Assembly (NCBI RefSeq): GCF_964656455.1
Contig: NC_135726.1
Coordinates: 22,331,168-22,395,167, forward strand
DNA length: 64,000 nt
DNA from: Halichoerus grypus
Lineage: Eukaryota > Chordata > Mammalia > Carnivora > Phocidae
Direction: 5' to 3'
Position 1 is the stretch's first letter. Each line of letters starts with the position of its first letter. Below the pieces are notes generated by a model. It was not told the DNA's origin, did no database searches, and was given only the letters and a program-made list of their open reading frames with translations. This document shows positions 35,215 through 46,789 of the stretch, in pieces. Made by a program: the position numbers and the translations under genes.

Positions 35215-35400
35215 ATAACCCGTTAGCATTTATTGAATGTTGCTCAGTGCTAGGCATTTGCATATATTTACATCTAGTATTAATTCAGTTACATTACCCC
35301 TCTCTTTATTCAGAATCAGAGGCACGGGAATTGAAATTATTTGACCCAAATCCAAGCCAGGTGTGCCACTTATTGTGGGTGACTTCAAACCTCTGCCTTT
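35215..35400 (-). repeat. MIR SINE
   Basis: Antisense MIR: 'agcatttattgaatgttgctcagtgctaggcatttgcatatatttacatc', then 'ttgacccaaatccaagccaggtg'. Confidence 0.65.
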
Positions 35401-36345
35401 AATTGCATGATTAAGGCCATGTAGGAGAAAAGGATGTATAGGTTTGAAGCCTGATGATAATTATTGCATGAGAGAGGAGCAATTTTATGCATGGGCTTGC
35501 TATACCTATAGCCTGATGAGTTGTGCGTGGCAGAGCCAAGTGGAATGGGAGGAATTTATTTTAGTTCCAGTCAAGTCTCCTTTGGAGCAAATCCAGTTAC
35601 CGACAAAGAAATCTGCTCTTGGGTACTCTAAGCCAAATGTGCCAGAGCAGGCAGGAGAGAAATTCCCAGGAGAAGAGCCAAGCTATTCGCCAGGACAGAG
35701 ATCAGAATTGGGAGGGACAAGTAATTGGGGAACAGTAGTCATGCCAGAGAGTCAAATTTTACAAAATAGGATCTGTAGGTATCTGAAGGCCAAAGAGAAG
35801 AATTTATTTTATAATTAAAGAATTTTATTTTTAAAATAAGATTCATTGGTAAGGCAATCAGTGAGCTGTAAAGGAGTAAGCTCAGACAGTGTTTATGGAC
35901 ATCCTCTGATGTTAATGAAATAGATCTCTGTACTTGGGTTTGTTCCTCTATTAAAATAAAAAAAAAAACAAAAACAGAACACTTGAAAGATAAGGCAAGA
36001 TAGAAAGTAGAAGCTTTGAAATTGAAGGAAGTGAAGGAATCTGTTCAGGAATTCCAGGATATGACAGTGATAATTGAGAGAAAACATGGAATCTAGTGCC
36101 CGCTCTTTGGGGTCCGGAGTCTTATGAGTAGGCAGTCACACCTACAGAAGTAACAGTGTAATTGCAGCCAAAAGGATGTGTGTGAGTGGGTTTCCAGAGA
36201 TGCCTGTTTCATCACTGGTCACCGAGTGATCACCTCTAGGTGATTTTTTTTTTTTTTAAAGAAGGAGAGGTACTAAAGGTAGGAAATTAAAAAAAAAAAA
36301 AAAAGAGTCATTATGACAAAGGTATTTTTTAAATTCATATATTGC
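35401..36345. other. unique stretch with a 124-codon frame
   Basis: The plus-strand frame at 35444-35818 is open for 124 codons but has no recognisable domain, poor start context and no splice support; I treat it as chance. A T14 run (36244-36257) and A17 run (36288-36304) about 30 bases apart form a potential hairpin. Confidence 0.4.
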
Positions 36346-36349
36346 CCTT

Positions 36350-36460
36350 TTCATAGTATTTTTGTATGTATTATCTAATTATAATCTTTCAACATACTCC
36401 AAGGTAGATTGAACAGATTTTTATAGATGGGAAAAAAAAAATGTCAATGAAGACGATGCC
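36350..36460 (-). repeat. MIR fragment
   Basis: 'tattatctaattataatctttcaacatactccaaggtagattgaacagatttttatagatggg' follows the antisense MIR 3' part. Confidence 0.5.
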
Positions 36461-36464
36461 AACA

Positions 36465-37555
36465 GATACTAGGGATTGCCATCGGCAGTGTTTGACCTTC
36501 CAGCATAGAATTGTCCTACATGATCCTTAGGAATGTGAGGTGGCACGGGGGCAGCAGGTGAATTCATGGTGGGCTTGGTAATACTGGTGTGTATTCAAAG
36601 GGCTTTTCAGGTCTCTGCACTTTTTTCATTGTATTTTAGTGTGAAGCCTTACAGGGTCAGAATGTAAAATATGAAGCCACAAGCTAAAGCTTGGATTTTT
36701 TCTTTTTTTTTTGATAGATAAGAGTGAGTATAGGATGCCAACATTTAAGATTTTCGAGGTCTGATATTTATAAGCAAATCTTACAGAAAAAAAATGTTAG
36801 AGAAAAAGGATGCAGTAACAAATAAATGATTGGAGCAAAATACAAGTATAATATTCATACAGATAGATGATCCTTAATTCAGTTCTCATTATTTCTATTA
36901 TCCCTTTGTGATTTTAGTGTCTGACCTAGAACCTTCCTGGATGTCACTTATTGTATTATGCCCTGTATGTTGGCAGGGTGCCTATTACGCATCCACAAAT
37001 ACTGTAGCTCTGAGTGAAGAAGAACCTGACATTAAGACTGATGTGATAACTGCAAAGCCTAACTAGGACATCTCTACTTTCTTTTTTCACTCCCTTCCCT
37101 GGACTCGGCAGAAGAAATGGTCATCGTCACCAAACTCTATGAGTTCAGCCCAAATGGGCTTATATTCCATTCAGATTTCCCCATTGTCTTCATTAAATTC
37201 TTGATCTTTGCTATCAAGGAATGAGGCTACAAAATGTCAGTAAAAGTCTCTTTCAGATTTTGCATTATATATCCTTATAAACACAGAATTGACTCCTATA
37301 CCTATTGATATGCTAAGTAGTGAAAACACTGATGTAGTTAGTAATATAAAATGTGAACTAATGATTTTAAGACTCATTCTGCAGGAGTGAAGGGGGCTTC
37401 ATCTTTCTTTGAATTTGCAATAAATTGTGAATTTCTTTTTAATGATCAGAAGATTTTTCCGTTGAAGCACCTGACCAAAGGACACCTTTAAAAATAGAAT
37501 GGATGCTATTTTTTTTACCTGGTAGAAGGTCATGAAATGCCATAGAATTTTGTGT
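36465..37555. other. unique stretch
   Basis: No recognised gene. 36915-37010 may be an L2 3' end; otherwise nothing assigned. Confidence 0.35.
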
Positions 37556-37559
37556 GTTG

Positions 37560-37880
37560 ATTGTGCCCTGGAGGAAACAATGGCTCAGATTCTTTTCTGG
37601 GTTTACAAATGAGGGACTGGAGAGGTTTAATGACCTGTCCAAGGTAGCATGGCTAGTAAGTGACAAGCGCATGGCTAGAACTGGTGTCTCCTGATTCACA
37701 TTCTCATACAAAGGCACTCCGTAGGTTATATTTTTGGATAATTACCATAACTCAAGGAGCCAAGTACTATTATTATCTCTGCTTTATAGTTAGAAATGTA
37801 GGTCTCAAAACTTAAGTAAATTACTCAATGCATTAGGGGTGGGACATGAAGCAGGGAACTTTTTCACTCCAAAATGCACC
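37560..37880 (-). repeat. two adjacent MIR copies
   Basis: 'ggagaggtttaatgacctgtccaaggtagcatggctagtaagtgac' is an antisense MIR core. A second antisense copy follows from about 37745 ('gccaagtactattattatctctgctttatag...aagtaaattactcaatgcat'). Confidence 0.65.
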
Positions 37881-37884
37881 CACT

Positions 37885-38635
37885 TACAAAAGACAAAATT
37901 ACTGTATCTCCTATATTCTCTGAAAAATAGGTAATGGTAAATCAAACAGTTCTCTGAAGATGTCCAATAATGCCCCAACTGAATAAATAGAAAAAGACAC
38001 AGACAGGCATGTGTAAGTATTACTGTATTTTTTTTTCTTTTTGACAGGTTACTTCTTTTAATAGAAATTAATTTAAATCTATTCACCTGGAAATTTCTTC
38101 AATTCTACATTTTGCTGCGCTAGCATTGAAATATTTATGAGCAATGTCTGCTTCTGTCTCTAACATACTTGCAAGCTTCTTCAGCTCTCCGAGCCTCTGC
38201 TTCCTCACCAGTAACAAAGGCTATTGGGTTGGGTGGGTGGCTTTTTAATTGTGATATACGGAGACTTAGCATTCCTGGAAGCTGCTTCAGGAGTCAGTGT
38301 GAGGTAATCCCAGTAATTTGGGATCTGGGTCTACCTCTGTAGTTCTGAGCACATTATCAGCTTTCTGTAGTGAAGTTCAGTGTGATATGTTATTTACAAC
38401 ATTCACTGTTAACAAAAACAGTTTGAAAGCCACATGAATTTATTCATATGACCATCACAGTCATATGTGACTTTTCAGTATTATCCTTTAAGCCACCCAT
38501 TATATCTGCCATACCGAATACTTGTAATAGTTTGAAGAGACATTTCTTGAGCAGTCACCGTGCTCTTAGGGATACACCATTTTTTAAAATTTCTCTGTAG
38601 GAAATCACCTGCTTTGTTAGGACAACAATAACTCC
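37885..38635. other. unique stretch
   Basis: No gene or repeat recognised. Confidence 0.35.
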
Positions 38636-38639
38636 CTTT

Positions 38640-39062
38640 TTTTCAGCTTTATTAACGTATAATTGACACATAGAAATGTGATATATTAAGATATATAACT
38701 TGATGGTTTGATAAAGGTATGTATGATGAAATGATCACCACAGTCAAGCTAATTAACACATCCATTACCTCACATAGTTATAACTTTCTTCCTTTTCCCC
38801 CCCTGTGGTGAGAATGTGTAAGATCTCCTATTTTAGCACATTTCAAGTATACAATACAGTTTTGTTAACTATCCTCACCATGCTGTATGTTAGATCTCCA
38901 GAACTTACTCATCTGACATAACTGAAACTTTGTACCCTTTGACTAACAACATCTCCTGACTTCCACTCCACCTTCTTTTCAGATTAACCACCATTCTGCT
39001 CTCTGCTCTCTGCTTTAGATTCCATATAATGCTCTGTTTCAGCACACCCACAATCATCCTTG
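38640..39062 (-). mobile_element. old L1M 3' UTR, antisense
   Basis: 'ttcagctttattaacgtataattgacacatag', 'gaaatgatcaccacagtcaagctaattaacacatccattacctc' and 'gttaactatcctcaccatgctgtatgttagatctcc' are the antisense L1M 3' UTR. Confidence 0.8.
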
Positions 39063-39109
39063 GATTGTAGAATATTAGTGTAAAGATAAATTATTTGTAA
39101 TCAGCTTAG

Positions 39110-39285
39110 ACCTGATGCTGAGTAACGATGCTACCCTGTACTAATTGTGAATGTCTGTACAAGTCACCTAAACTCTTAGAGCTCTGGCTTCCTCATTTGT
39201 AAGATCAAAAAAGTACAAATAATTGCATATGTCATAGGAATTAAATCATGTATTTTAAAAATTCAGTGAATGGCTGACCTATAGT
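39110..39285 (+). repeat. MIR SINE
   Basis: Sense MIR: 'caagtcacctaaactcttagagctctggcttcctcatttgtaagatc' and 'aggaattaaatcatg'. Confidence 0.6.
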
Positions 39286-39603
39286 GGGCCAGTAGGATCT
39301 TTTAAGACTATTTTTCTCCAGACCAAACCATATTCCAATTATCAAAGTAAAGATCCAATAAAATGTCAAAGATTAGTTGTTGGTAGTTACCAGATGTTGA
39401 CAAGTACCTGACACTCATGCTGATTGCTGTGGCATGAGTAATAAATTTCTATGTCTCTGATCGAGGGGACCCATGTCTTCTGCCATCACCCATAAATCTA
39501 TGATAGGCTCACTTGTTAGCTGTTAAGTAAGATAAAAATCTCAGACCCTTCAGTATTCTTGGGACATCCTGATATGATTACATTAATAAAAGTGAGTTAG
39601 AGA

Positions 39604-39806
39604 GGGGCACCTGGGTGACTCAGTAGGTTGAGCATCCATTGATTTCAGCTCAGGTCATGATCTCAGGGTCCTGGGATTGGCCCCACGTGGGGCTCCGCAC
39701 TCAGTGGGGAGTCTGCTTGACTCCTTCTCCCTCTGTCCCTCCCCCTGCTTTCTCTCTCTCTCTCTCTCTCCCTCTCAAATAAATAAAATAAATCTTTAAA
39801 AAAAAT
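39604..39806 (+). mobile_element. SINEC, older subfamily
   Basis: Sense SINE with 'catccattgatttcagctcaggtcatgatctcagg', long (CT)n and AAATAAATAAAATAAATC. Perfect 14-bp duplication AAGTGAGTTAGAGA at 39590-39603 and 39807-39820. Confidence 0.94.
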
Positions 39807-39820
39807 AAGTGAGTTAGAGA

Positions 39821-40240
39821 AAACAGCCTAAATATCCATCAACTGATGAATGGATAAACAAAAGTTTATATATCCATACAGTGAAATATTATTCAGCCAT
39901 AAAAAGAAATGAAGCAACGCTCCAATATAGATGAACCTTGAAAATGTTAAGTAAAGGAAACAGACATGTATTTTATGATTCCACTCATAAGAAATGTTCA
40001 GAGTAGGCAAATCCATAGGTATAGAAAGTAGATTACTTGTTGTTGTAGATGAGATGAGAGGGGGAATTGGGATTGATAGGTAGTAGGTACTGAGTTTCAT
40101 TTTGGGGTGATGGAAATATCCTGGAATTAGTGGTGATAGTTATAGAATATAGTGAATATGTTAAAACCAGTGGATCGTACACTTTAAAATAGTGAATTTT
40201 ACATTATGTAATCTTTATCTCAACAAAAGTGATTAAAAAG
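39821..40240 (+). mobile_element. old L1M 3' end, sense
   Basis: 'gcctaaatatccatcaactgatgaatggataaac', 'tattattcagccataaaaagaaatg', 'tggggtgatggaaatatcctggaattag' and 'gtacactttaaaatagtgaattttac' are the end of ORF2 and 3' UTR of an L1M in sense orientation, ending in an A-rich tail. Confidence 0.85.
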
Positions 40241-40250
40241 GGGAGAGGAG

Positions 40251-40460
40251 GGGGCGCCTGGGTGGCTCAGTCATTAAGCGTCTGCCTTCAGCTCAGGTCA
40301 TGATCCCAGGGTCCTGGAATCGAGCCCCGCATCAGGCTCCCTGATCCACGGGAGGCCTGCTTCTCCCTCTCCCACTCCCCCTGCTTGTGTTCCCTCTCTC
40401 GCTGTGTCTCTCTGTCAAATAAATAAATAAAATCTTAAAAAAAAAGAAAAAAAAAAAAAA
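40251..40460 (+). mobile_element. SINEC, in the L1M tail
   Basis: Full sense SINE of the GTC(A/G)TTAAGCGTCTGCC subfamily with A-rich tail. Flanks AAAAGGGGAGAGGAG and AAAAGGAGAGAAGG are an imperfect duplication. Confidence 0.93.
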
Positions 40461-40499
40461 AAAAGGAGAGAAGGAAAGAGTGAGAAACAGGGGGAGAGG

Positions 40500-40715
40500 T
40501 TTTTCTGTTCCCGAAATGGCATGGACCAGGGCTCGCAGACGTGGGTCTGAATCCCAGCTCTCTTCTACCATTAGCTCCAGCTCCCTCACCTCTCTGCCCC
40601 GTCTTGCATTGTGTTCAATACAAACAGGCCCATTGTGGAGATTAAATGATGTGTGCACATGTCATAATGACTGACCCAGAGATGATGTTTATTAGTTGGT
40701 AACTATAAATAGGAC
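40500..40715 (+). repeat. MIR SINE
   Basis: Sense MIR: 'cagacgtgggtctgaatcccagctctcttctaccattagctcc', 'cctcacctctctgcc', 'gtggagattaaatgatgtg' and 'atgactgacccagagatgatgtttattagttggta'. The 108-codon and 64-codon frames here span this MIR and the SINE. Confidence 0.75.
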
Positions 40716-42480
40716 AGTGACAACAATTTTTTTCAGGAAAGAAATGAATGAACAAAAAAAAGAAATAAGCTGCCCTTCTAAAATGTGCCACTGTGTGGTT
40801 ACAAATACTTTGTGAGGGCTACAGTAAGTCTCCTGTGGTTATTGTAGAAATATTTCTCCGACCAACACTTAAATAAATACATTGTTAAAGTATTACTGTT
40901 TATGTTTCTACAAGTAATTGGAAGTGTCCTTCCTCAAGCACAATTCTATAGTAAGAATAATACACTGTCAACAGAATTTACATGTGAATAACTTCTTACT
41001 ATGCTTTAGTGGGGAGATGTTGGATAATTAAATCATATGAGAATACATTTCTAATAGCTTCTCTGGCTCTGGACCATGCTCATTTTAAGAAGTGGTATAT
41101 CATTTTGCAATCAAGATGGCAATATTGGAAAGCCTTGTTTTATTAAAAAACAAAAAAAAAAAGTTTTCATTGTGTTTCCCTAAAATGATGACTTTTTTTT
41201 CAGGCAGGACTGCAGTATTTGATGGAACGTATTTCATGAAAATTAAGTATTACTGGAAGGAAATGACAGCAAAAAGTAGTGTAGGGAGTGTTAGAAGGTG
41301 GGGCATTTTATAACAGATACCAGAAGGCATTAAGCTGCCCGATACTGCATACGGCCTCCTGTGAAGTGAAACCAACCTCACCCACCTTCATTCCAAACGA
41401 AGCACATTTTTACATAGTTGTGGAAATTCTAACTGGGCTTTAGGCAATCAGTGCTTTTAAAATATTTAGATATTATTCAAGAGTATCATAAATGGTATTG
41501 GAATGGGGCCAGTAGAATCCACTCCTCTTTTTCTTCCTAACATCAGAGTGAAGAACCAGGCAGGGGCAGGGGAGAGAAAGAAAGAATGTGGCATGCCTGG
41601 TTAGCAACAGTTGAGAGAAAGGGCATTGGTGGGGTTTCAAAGGTGCAGAGGCCAAGAAAGATCAGCGTATGAAAGAGAAGTTGTAGGAGAAAAAAAAAAA
41701 ATTAAAGGTAGAGAAAATGCTTCTATTTTTCCCCCCCTCTGGCTGTTGTCATTCAAATCCCATTTTTCTCAAGATGCCTTTTTCTATTCATCTTCTGTCC
41801 TTTGGCTCTTCTGTTTTCTCTGCTCTCAATGCCTCCTGTGTGTTCCCACCTGCTGTCCTTGTTTCTCTACATATCATTTTTCACCATCCTGTCTCTTCTT
41901 TCTCTTCCATAGTTATTGCCTCAAGCCAATTTCCCAAATTGGATCCAGGGGCCCAGTTTCTCAACATCTCACTTGGGAGGGTCCAGGCAGGGGCCCAGGT
42001 TGGAGACAGTCATAAGTGAGGGGCATGGGCAGGGACTCCATACCTACTTCAGCTCAATGCTTCCTGGATGCAAGCAGCCCTAGGGGCTCTAGGAAAGGTC
42101 CTTGGAGAGAGTTGTACCCATTTTTACTGTGCCAGTTAGAAATGCTGTCTAGGCCTTGGCATTTCACTCCCTCATCCAGTGAAAGCAGACCCTGACACAG
42201 TTCCAAATACACTGAGTTGATTGAATGTAATGTCAAAGGAAGAAGCAGCTGCTTGAGAAAAGGCATTGTGGCCTCGATGCAGGTCTCCAACTGTGTGTAA
42301 ATGCTTATTTTCATAGATGATATTCCGAAGCCCTGTTACGCAGTGTGCACTGAAGAAGTCTGAGAGGCAAGACATTTTTTTAAGTCCTTCAGGGTACTAT
42401 TTACAATTTTAGTAGATTTGTATTTATGTTTTCATAACTTTTCTATATTGCAAGTAGAAGTGATTTCACAGTTATGGTAG
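40716..42480. other. unique stretch
   Basis: No gene assigned. The 134- and 100-codon frames at 41611-42019 lie in a C/T-rich stretch with no domain and overlap each other, so they are probably chance. Confidence 0.4.
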
Positions 42481-42848
42481 TGTATTTGTTTTCTAGAGCT
42501 GCTGTAACAGAGTACCACAGACTCAGTGGCTTAAACAACAAAAATTTACTTTCTCACAGTTCCAGAGGCTCAAGGTCCAGGATTAAGGTGTCAGCAGGTG
42601 GGTAACTACTGACAGCCACAGGGAAGGATCTATTCCAGGCCTCTCTCTTCAGCTTGGAGAGAACTGTCTTTTCCCTATGTCTTCACATTGTTTTCCTCTG
42701 TATATGTCTGTGTCTACATTTTATTTTCTTATAAGGACTAGAGTCACTGAATTAGGGCCTCCCTAATGATCACATTAGGTCACATTCTGAGATAGTAGGA
42801 TTTTAACATATGAAATTGGGGGAGGGGACGCAGTTCAGCCTGTAGCCG
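42481..42848 (-). mobile_element. MLT1 LTR (ERVL-MaLR), antisense
   Basis: 'ctgtaacagagtaccacagactcagtggcttaaacaacaaaaatttac', 'cttataaggact', 'tcacattctgagatagtagg' and 'ttcaacatatgaaatt'-like sequence ending 'gttcagcctgtagcc' are the complement of MLT1. No coding region. Confidence 0.85.
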
Positions 42849-42887
42849 GTAGTGATATCAAATTTCTTTGATTCATTTAAATAATTT

Positions 42888-43084
42888 GTTTTTGATTTTT
42901 TTTTTTTATTTATTTGACAGAGAGAGACACACAGAGAGAGAGGGAGCACAAGCAGGGGGAGTGGGGGAGGGAGAAGCAGGCTTCCCGCCAAGCAGGGAGC
43001 CCGATGTGGGGCTCGATCCCTGGACCCTGGGACCATGACCTGAGCCTAAGGCAGACACTCAACGACTGAGCCACCCAGTGCCCC
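42888..43084 (-). mobile_element. SINEC
   Basis: Antisense SINE with body 'agcaggcttcccgccaagcagggagcc' and head 'gagccacccagtgccccc' (one base lost in the head). Duplication near CATTTAAATAA(A)TTT at 42874-42887 and 43085-43099. Confidence 0.92.
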
Positions 43085-43233
43085 CATTTAAATAAATTTT
43101 ATTTAAAAATTAAGTAGCAGCTAAGTATATATATATAAAGCACCCTTATTCTTGCCCATCAGAAAAGCAGTAAGTAAGGATTAGCTTCTCCCTCTAATAT
43201 TTCAAACAGTCTATCAGTGATACAGCATAAGAC

Positions 43234-43269
43234 TATATATATATATATATATATATACATATATATATA
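43234..43269. repeat. (TA)n microsatellite
   Basis: 36-bp TA-rich run with one CA interruption. Confidence 0.9.
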
Positions 43270-43274
43270 GTAAT

Positions 43275-43390
43275 GAAAGTTAACTCTTCTTTAAATTTTT
43301 GGTAGAATTTGCCAGTGAAGCCGTCTTTCCTGGACTTCTGTTTTTTGAGAGTTTTTGATTACTGATTCAATCTCATTGCTGAAAATGTCA
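43275..43390 (-). mobile_element. old L1 ORF2 fragment, antisense
   Basis: 'cttctttaaatttttggtagaatttgccagtgaagcc' and 'gtttttgattactgattcaatctca' are antisense ORF2 sequence just upstream of the RT domain. Confidence 0.75.
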
Positions 43391-43499
43391 GTTCAAATTG
43401 AATAAAATTGAATCTCATTGAATGAGCCATATTGATAGCACACATGGCCATAAAAAAATTGTGTCCATAGTTATAAATATATATCTGGGTTAACATTTG

Positions 43500-44860
43500 A
43501 AAATCAGTCAAATTTTACTGTGAAAAGCCTAAAGAAAAAATAATTTGGCAAAATCTATTCATGGTAAACAAAATTAAACTCTGAGTAAAATAGTGATAAA
43601 AAGAAGCACTCTCAACCTGATAAAGAGCACATACAAAAAACCCACAGCTAATGTCACATTTAATGATGAAAGACTGTATGCTCTTTCTTGAAGACGGAAC
43701 AAGGCAAAGATGTCTGATTTCCTCACCCTTCATCATAATACAGGATGTACTGGCCAGTACAGTGATACGAGGGGGGGAAAAAGGCACTGAGTGTGAAAAG
43801 AAGAAATAAAGCAGGCCATCTATACTCACAGAGAAAATAATCATCTATGTAGAAAATCAAACGGAATCTATAGAAAAGCTACTAGAGCTATTAAGTAGGT
43901 TTAACTGGGTGGCGGGATACAAGAGAAATATGTAAAAAATCAGTGTATTTTTATATATTTGCAATGAACTTTTAAAATTTAGATTATAAAAATGGTGCCA
44001 TTAACAATAGCAGTAAACATGTGAAAATAGTCTAAGACTTATTAGTCATTAGGGAGATGCTAGTTAAAACAGTGATGATGTATTATAATCTTCTTAGAAT
44101 GGCTTAAACAACTACAACAAAATAAACCTGAAAATACCAAGTGCTGGTGAGGATACCGAACAACTTGAACTCTCCTATACTGCTGATAGGAATTCAAAAC
44201 CATTTAGTCACTTTGGAGAAAAAGATAGTAATTTCTTTTACAGTTAAACATACACTTATCATTTGAGCAATCCCAGCCCTAATTGTTTAACAAAGTGAAA
44301 TGAAAACATATGTTCACATAAAAACCTGCATGTGAATATTTCTAGAGCTTTATTCATAATTACCATAACCTGGAAATAACCCAACTGTCTATCACTGGTG
44401 GAAGTATAAAAATAAAATCTGTAGAACATAAATCAATGGAATACTACTGAACAATCATCCAATTGATAAAGAAAGAATTACTGATACGCACAATAGCATG
44501 GATGAGTTTCAAATGAATTATGTCAAAGGAAAGAAGTCAACTCTAAAGACAGACCCTAATATATGACCCCATTTATATAACCTTCTTGTAAGGGTGAAAC
44601 TATATGGAAAGCAAACAAATTTGTGTTTGTAGGGGTTAGAGATGGGAAGAAGTATTGATCACAAAGGGGCATGAGCGTTCGTTTGTTGTTGTTTTTTCTT
44701 TTTTTTTTTTTTAATGTTGGGACTGTTCTATATCTTGACTATGGTAGAGTTTCCAGAACTGTATGAGTTTGTCAAAGTTCATAGAATTTTATAAATAGAG
44801 TGAATTTTACTGTATAAATTATACCTAAAGAAGACTTAAAACAATTAAAAAACAAAAAGT
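43500..44860 (+). mobile_element. old L1M, RT C-terminal part to 3' UTR, sense
   Basis: Sense L1: 'atactcacagagaaaataatcatctatgtagaaaatc', 'aaaagctactagagctatta', then a deletion to 'tcattagggagatgctagttaaaac', 'ataccaagtgctggtgaggataccg', 'atggaatactactgaacaatc' and the 3' UTR 'gtatgagtttgtcaaagttcatag...ttatacctaaagaag'. Frames are interrupted. The head-to-tail flip against the piece at 43275-43390 suggests twin-priming inversion or two insertions. Confidence 0.8.
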
Positions 44861-45480
44861 AATTGGAAAATTAGAAAATAAAATGAGCACTTCACATGTC
44901 AAAGGACATAAACAGACACTTCACAAAAGAATAAATTAAAATATCAAATAAAAGTTGTTCAGCTTCATTTGTAACTGGATAAACTCAAAAATTAAAATGA
45001 TACTCCGATTTAGCTCACCACAATATCTGGTTCATGTTCTGGAAAATACATATTTTCATACTTCTATAATGAGCATGAAATTTGTTAAAATGCTTAAATG
45101 GGGTAATAGAGCAATATGCATCATAATTCTCAAACAACTATAAATAATTGTTTAGACCCTGCAGATCCACTGAAGGAAAAGGCAGCTATAAATATTAAAA
45201 AAATTATTAATAAAGATATTTATTCTAATATGAAAAACAGGAAGCACATTGAGAGTCCAAAAATAGGGAATGAGCAACATTTAGTTGAATGTGTTTATAA
45301 AATGGAATAAAATATCAGAAGTCAAAATGAGAGTAAAGATGTATATTTTGATATGGAAAGATTTTTTAGGACACATCACAAGCAAAATCTTAAACAGTAC
45401 GTACAATATGATCATTTTTAAGGCATGTATGTGTATATACACACCCCCCAAATAGTAATTATATATATCCACCACTGTTT
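44861..45480 (+). mobile_element. old L1 fragment, sense, with decayed 3' part
   Basis: 'gagcacttcacatgtcaaaggacataaacagacacttcacaaaag' repeats the ORF2 segment 'aaacacctcaccaaagaagatatac' in sense; later 'gatgtatattttgatatggaaagattttttaggacacatc' and 'cttaaacagtacgtacaatatgatc' resemble another old L1 3' region. It continues past the SINE. Confidence 0.55.
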
Positions 45481-45500
45481 TATACCACCATCTATCTTCT

Positions 45501-45706
45501 TTTTTTTTTTTTTTTTTTTTTAAAGATTTTATTTATTTATTTGAGAGAGAGAGAATGAGAGAGAACACATGAGAGGGGGGAGGGTCAGAGGGAGAAGCAG
45601 ACTCCCTGCCGAGCAGGGAGCCCGATGCGGGACTCGATCCAGGGACTCCAGGATCATGACCTGAGCCGAAGGCAGTCGCTTAACCAACTGAGCCACCCAG
45701 GCGCCC
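45501..45706 (-). mobile_element. SINEC, young
   Basis: Antisense SINE with T-run, body 'cacatgagaggggggagggtcagagg' and head 'cttaaccaactgagccacccaggcgccc'. Perfect 15-bp duplication CACCATCTATCTTCT at 45486-45500 and 45707-45721. Confidence 0.95.
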
Positions 45707-45721
45707 CACCATCTATCTTCT

Positions 45722-46010
45722 CATACTCTTTCAGTATATACCACAAAAAGGTATTCAAATGGTACACATTGTGTTGATTTCTCAATTTTTACTTTCATTT
45801 ATTTCTGAATAATTTCTTGTATTATCATATCCTACATATAAGACACAAAATAATTATGTAAATTAAGTAAATAAAATATGCCTACGAAGAAACTAGAAAG
45901 AAGTTCTCTGATTACTTATCTCTGGATGATGGAATAAAAAAATATATTGGTCACATATCCCATTGTTGACATGTAATATGTGAACACAAATACACGCACT
46001 AACAGTATCT
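45722..46010 (+). mobile_element. old L1 3' region, continuation, probable
   Basis: 'acacattgtgttgatttctcaatttttactttcatttatttctgaataatttc' and 'tgattacttatctctggatgatgg' resemble the end of an old L1 3' UTR. Weak match. Confidence 0.35.
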
Positions 46011-46156
46011 ATAGGGAGAGAAAAAAATAACATGGTGATTAGATCTTTGCAGGTTTTATTTGAATATATATGTTGAACTTGTTTACTGCAGGCTACTGAA
46101 TCTCAGAACCAAGTCCTTATAGCACTGTTTAATAGTGTGTAATCTCAGACAAACTA

Positions 46157-46498
46157 CAGTTCTCCTCATTATTTGCAAATTCCGTATTCGCAAGTTTGCC
46201 TGCTCATGACTCATACTTTCATGGTCATTCACAGTTATGCACAAAGCAGTAAAAAATTTGAGTTGTCTTACCCATATGTTTCCAGCTGAGGTTGAACATG
46301 GAGAAGCCCTGCCTTCTTGTTTCAGCTTTTATATTGCAAACAAGTGTCTTTTTCTATGGTCTGTTTAATGCCACATTTTTTTGCATTTATTTACTTTTGT
46401 TGATGATTTTGCTGTTTAAAATGGTTCTCAAGTATAGTGCTGAATTACTGTTTAGTGTTCTAAGGGCAAGAAACCTAAGATGTACCTTATAGAGAAAA
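46157..46498 (+). mobile_element. Tigger-type (TcMar) DNA transposon fossil
   Basis: Starts 'cagttctcctcattatttgcaaattccgtattcgcaag', follows the long 5' region 'gtcattcacagttatgcacaaagcagtaaaaaatttgag', 'cagctgaggttgaacatggagaagccctgccttcttgtttcagc', and ends in the first transposase codons. Truncated where the second Tigger begins. Confidence 0.7.
46421..46492 (+). pseudogene. Tigger transposase N-terminal remnant
   Basis: 24 codons from the ATG, 'MVLKYSAELLFSVLRARN', correspond to the conserved start of pogo/Tigger transposases just before the CENP-B-like helix-turn-helix. A stop follows at once. Non-functional. Confidence 0.6.
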
Positions 46499-46500
46499 TG

Positions 46501-46783
46501 CAGTTGGCCTTAACCAACACATGTTTAAATCACACAGTTTCACTTATATGGGTTTTTAAAATACATATAATACAGCACAAAACTATAAATATATTTTTTC
46601 TTCCTTATCATATTCATAACACTTCTTTTCTCTAGGTGTATTGTAAGAATACAGCAAAAATACATATACAAGTGTTGATCAACTGTTTATGTTATTGGTA
46701 AGGCTTCTGGTAAACAGTAGGCTATTCATATTTAAGTTTTGGGGGAGTCAAAGTTGTACAAGGATTTTGAACTGTCATAGAGC
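46501..46783 (+). mobile_element. Tigger2-like DNA transposon fossil, copy 1
   Basis: Begins CAGTTGGCCTTAACCAACAC, continues 'tttctctaggtgtattgtaagaatacagc', 'gttattggtaaggcttctggtaaacagtaggctatt' and 'gggagtcaaagttgtacaaggattttgaactg'. Same family as 58834-59130. Family name from recall. Confidence 0.65.
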
Positions 46784-46789
46784 TATGGG

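Noticed and set aside
35444..35818. 124-codon plus-strand frame
   Set aside because: No recognisable domain, weak start context and no neighbouring exon signal. Length alone is not significant in 64 kb.
41611..42019. Overlapping 134- and 100-codon frames
   Set aside because: They overlap in two frames in C/T-rich sequence, show no domain, and have no start or splice support.
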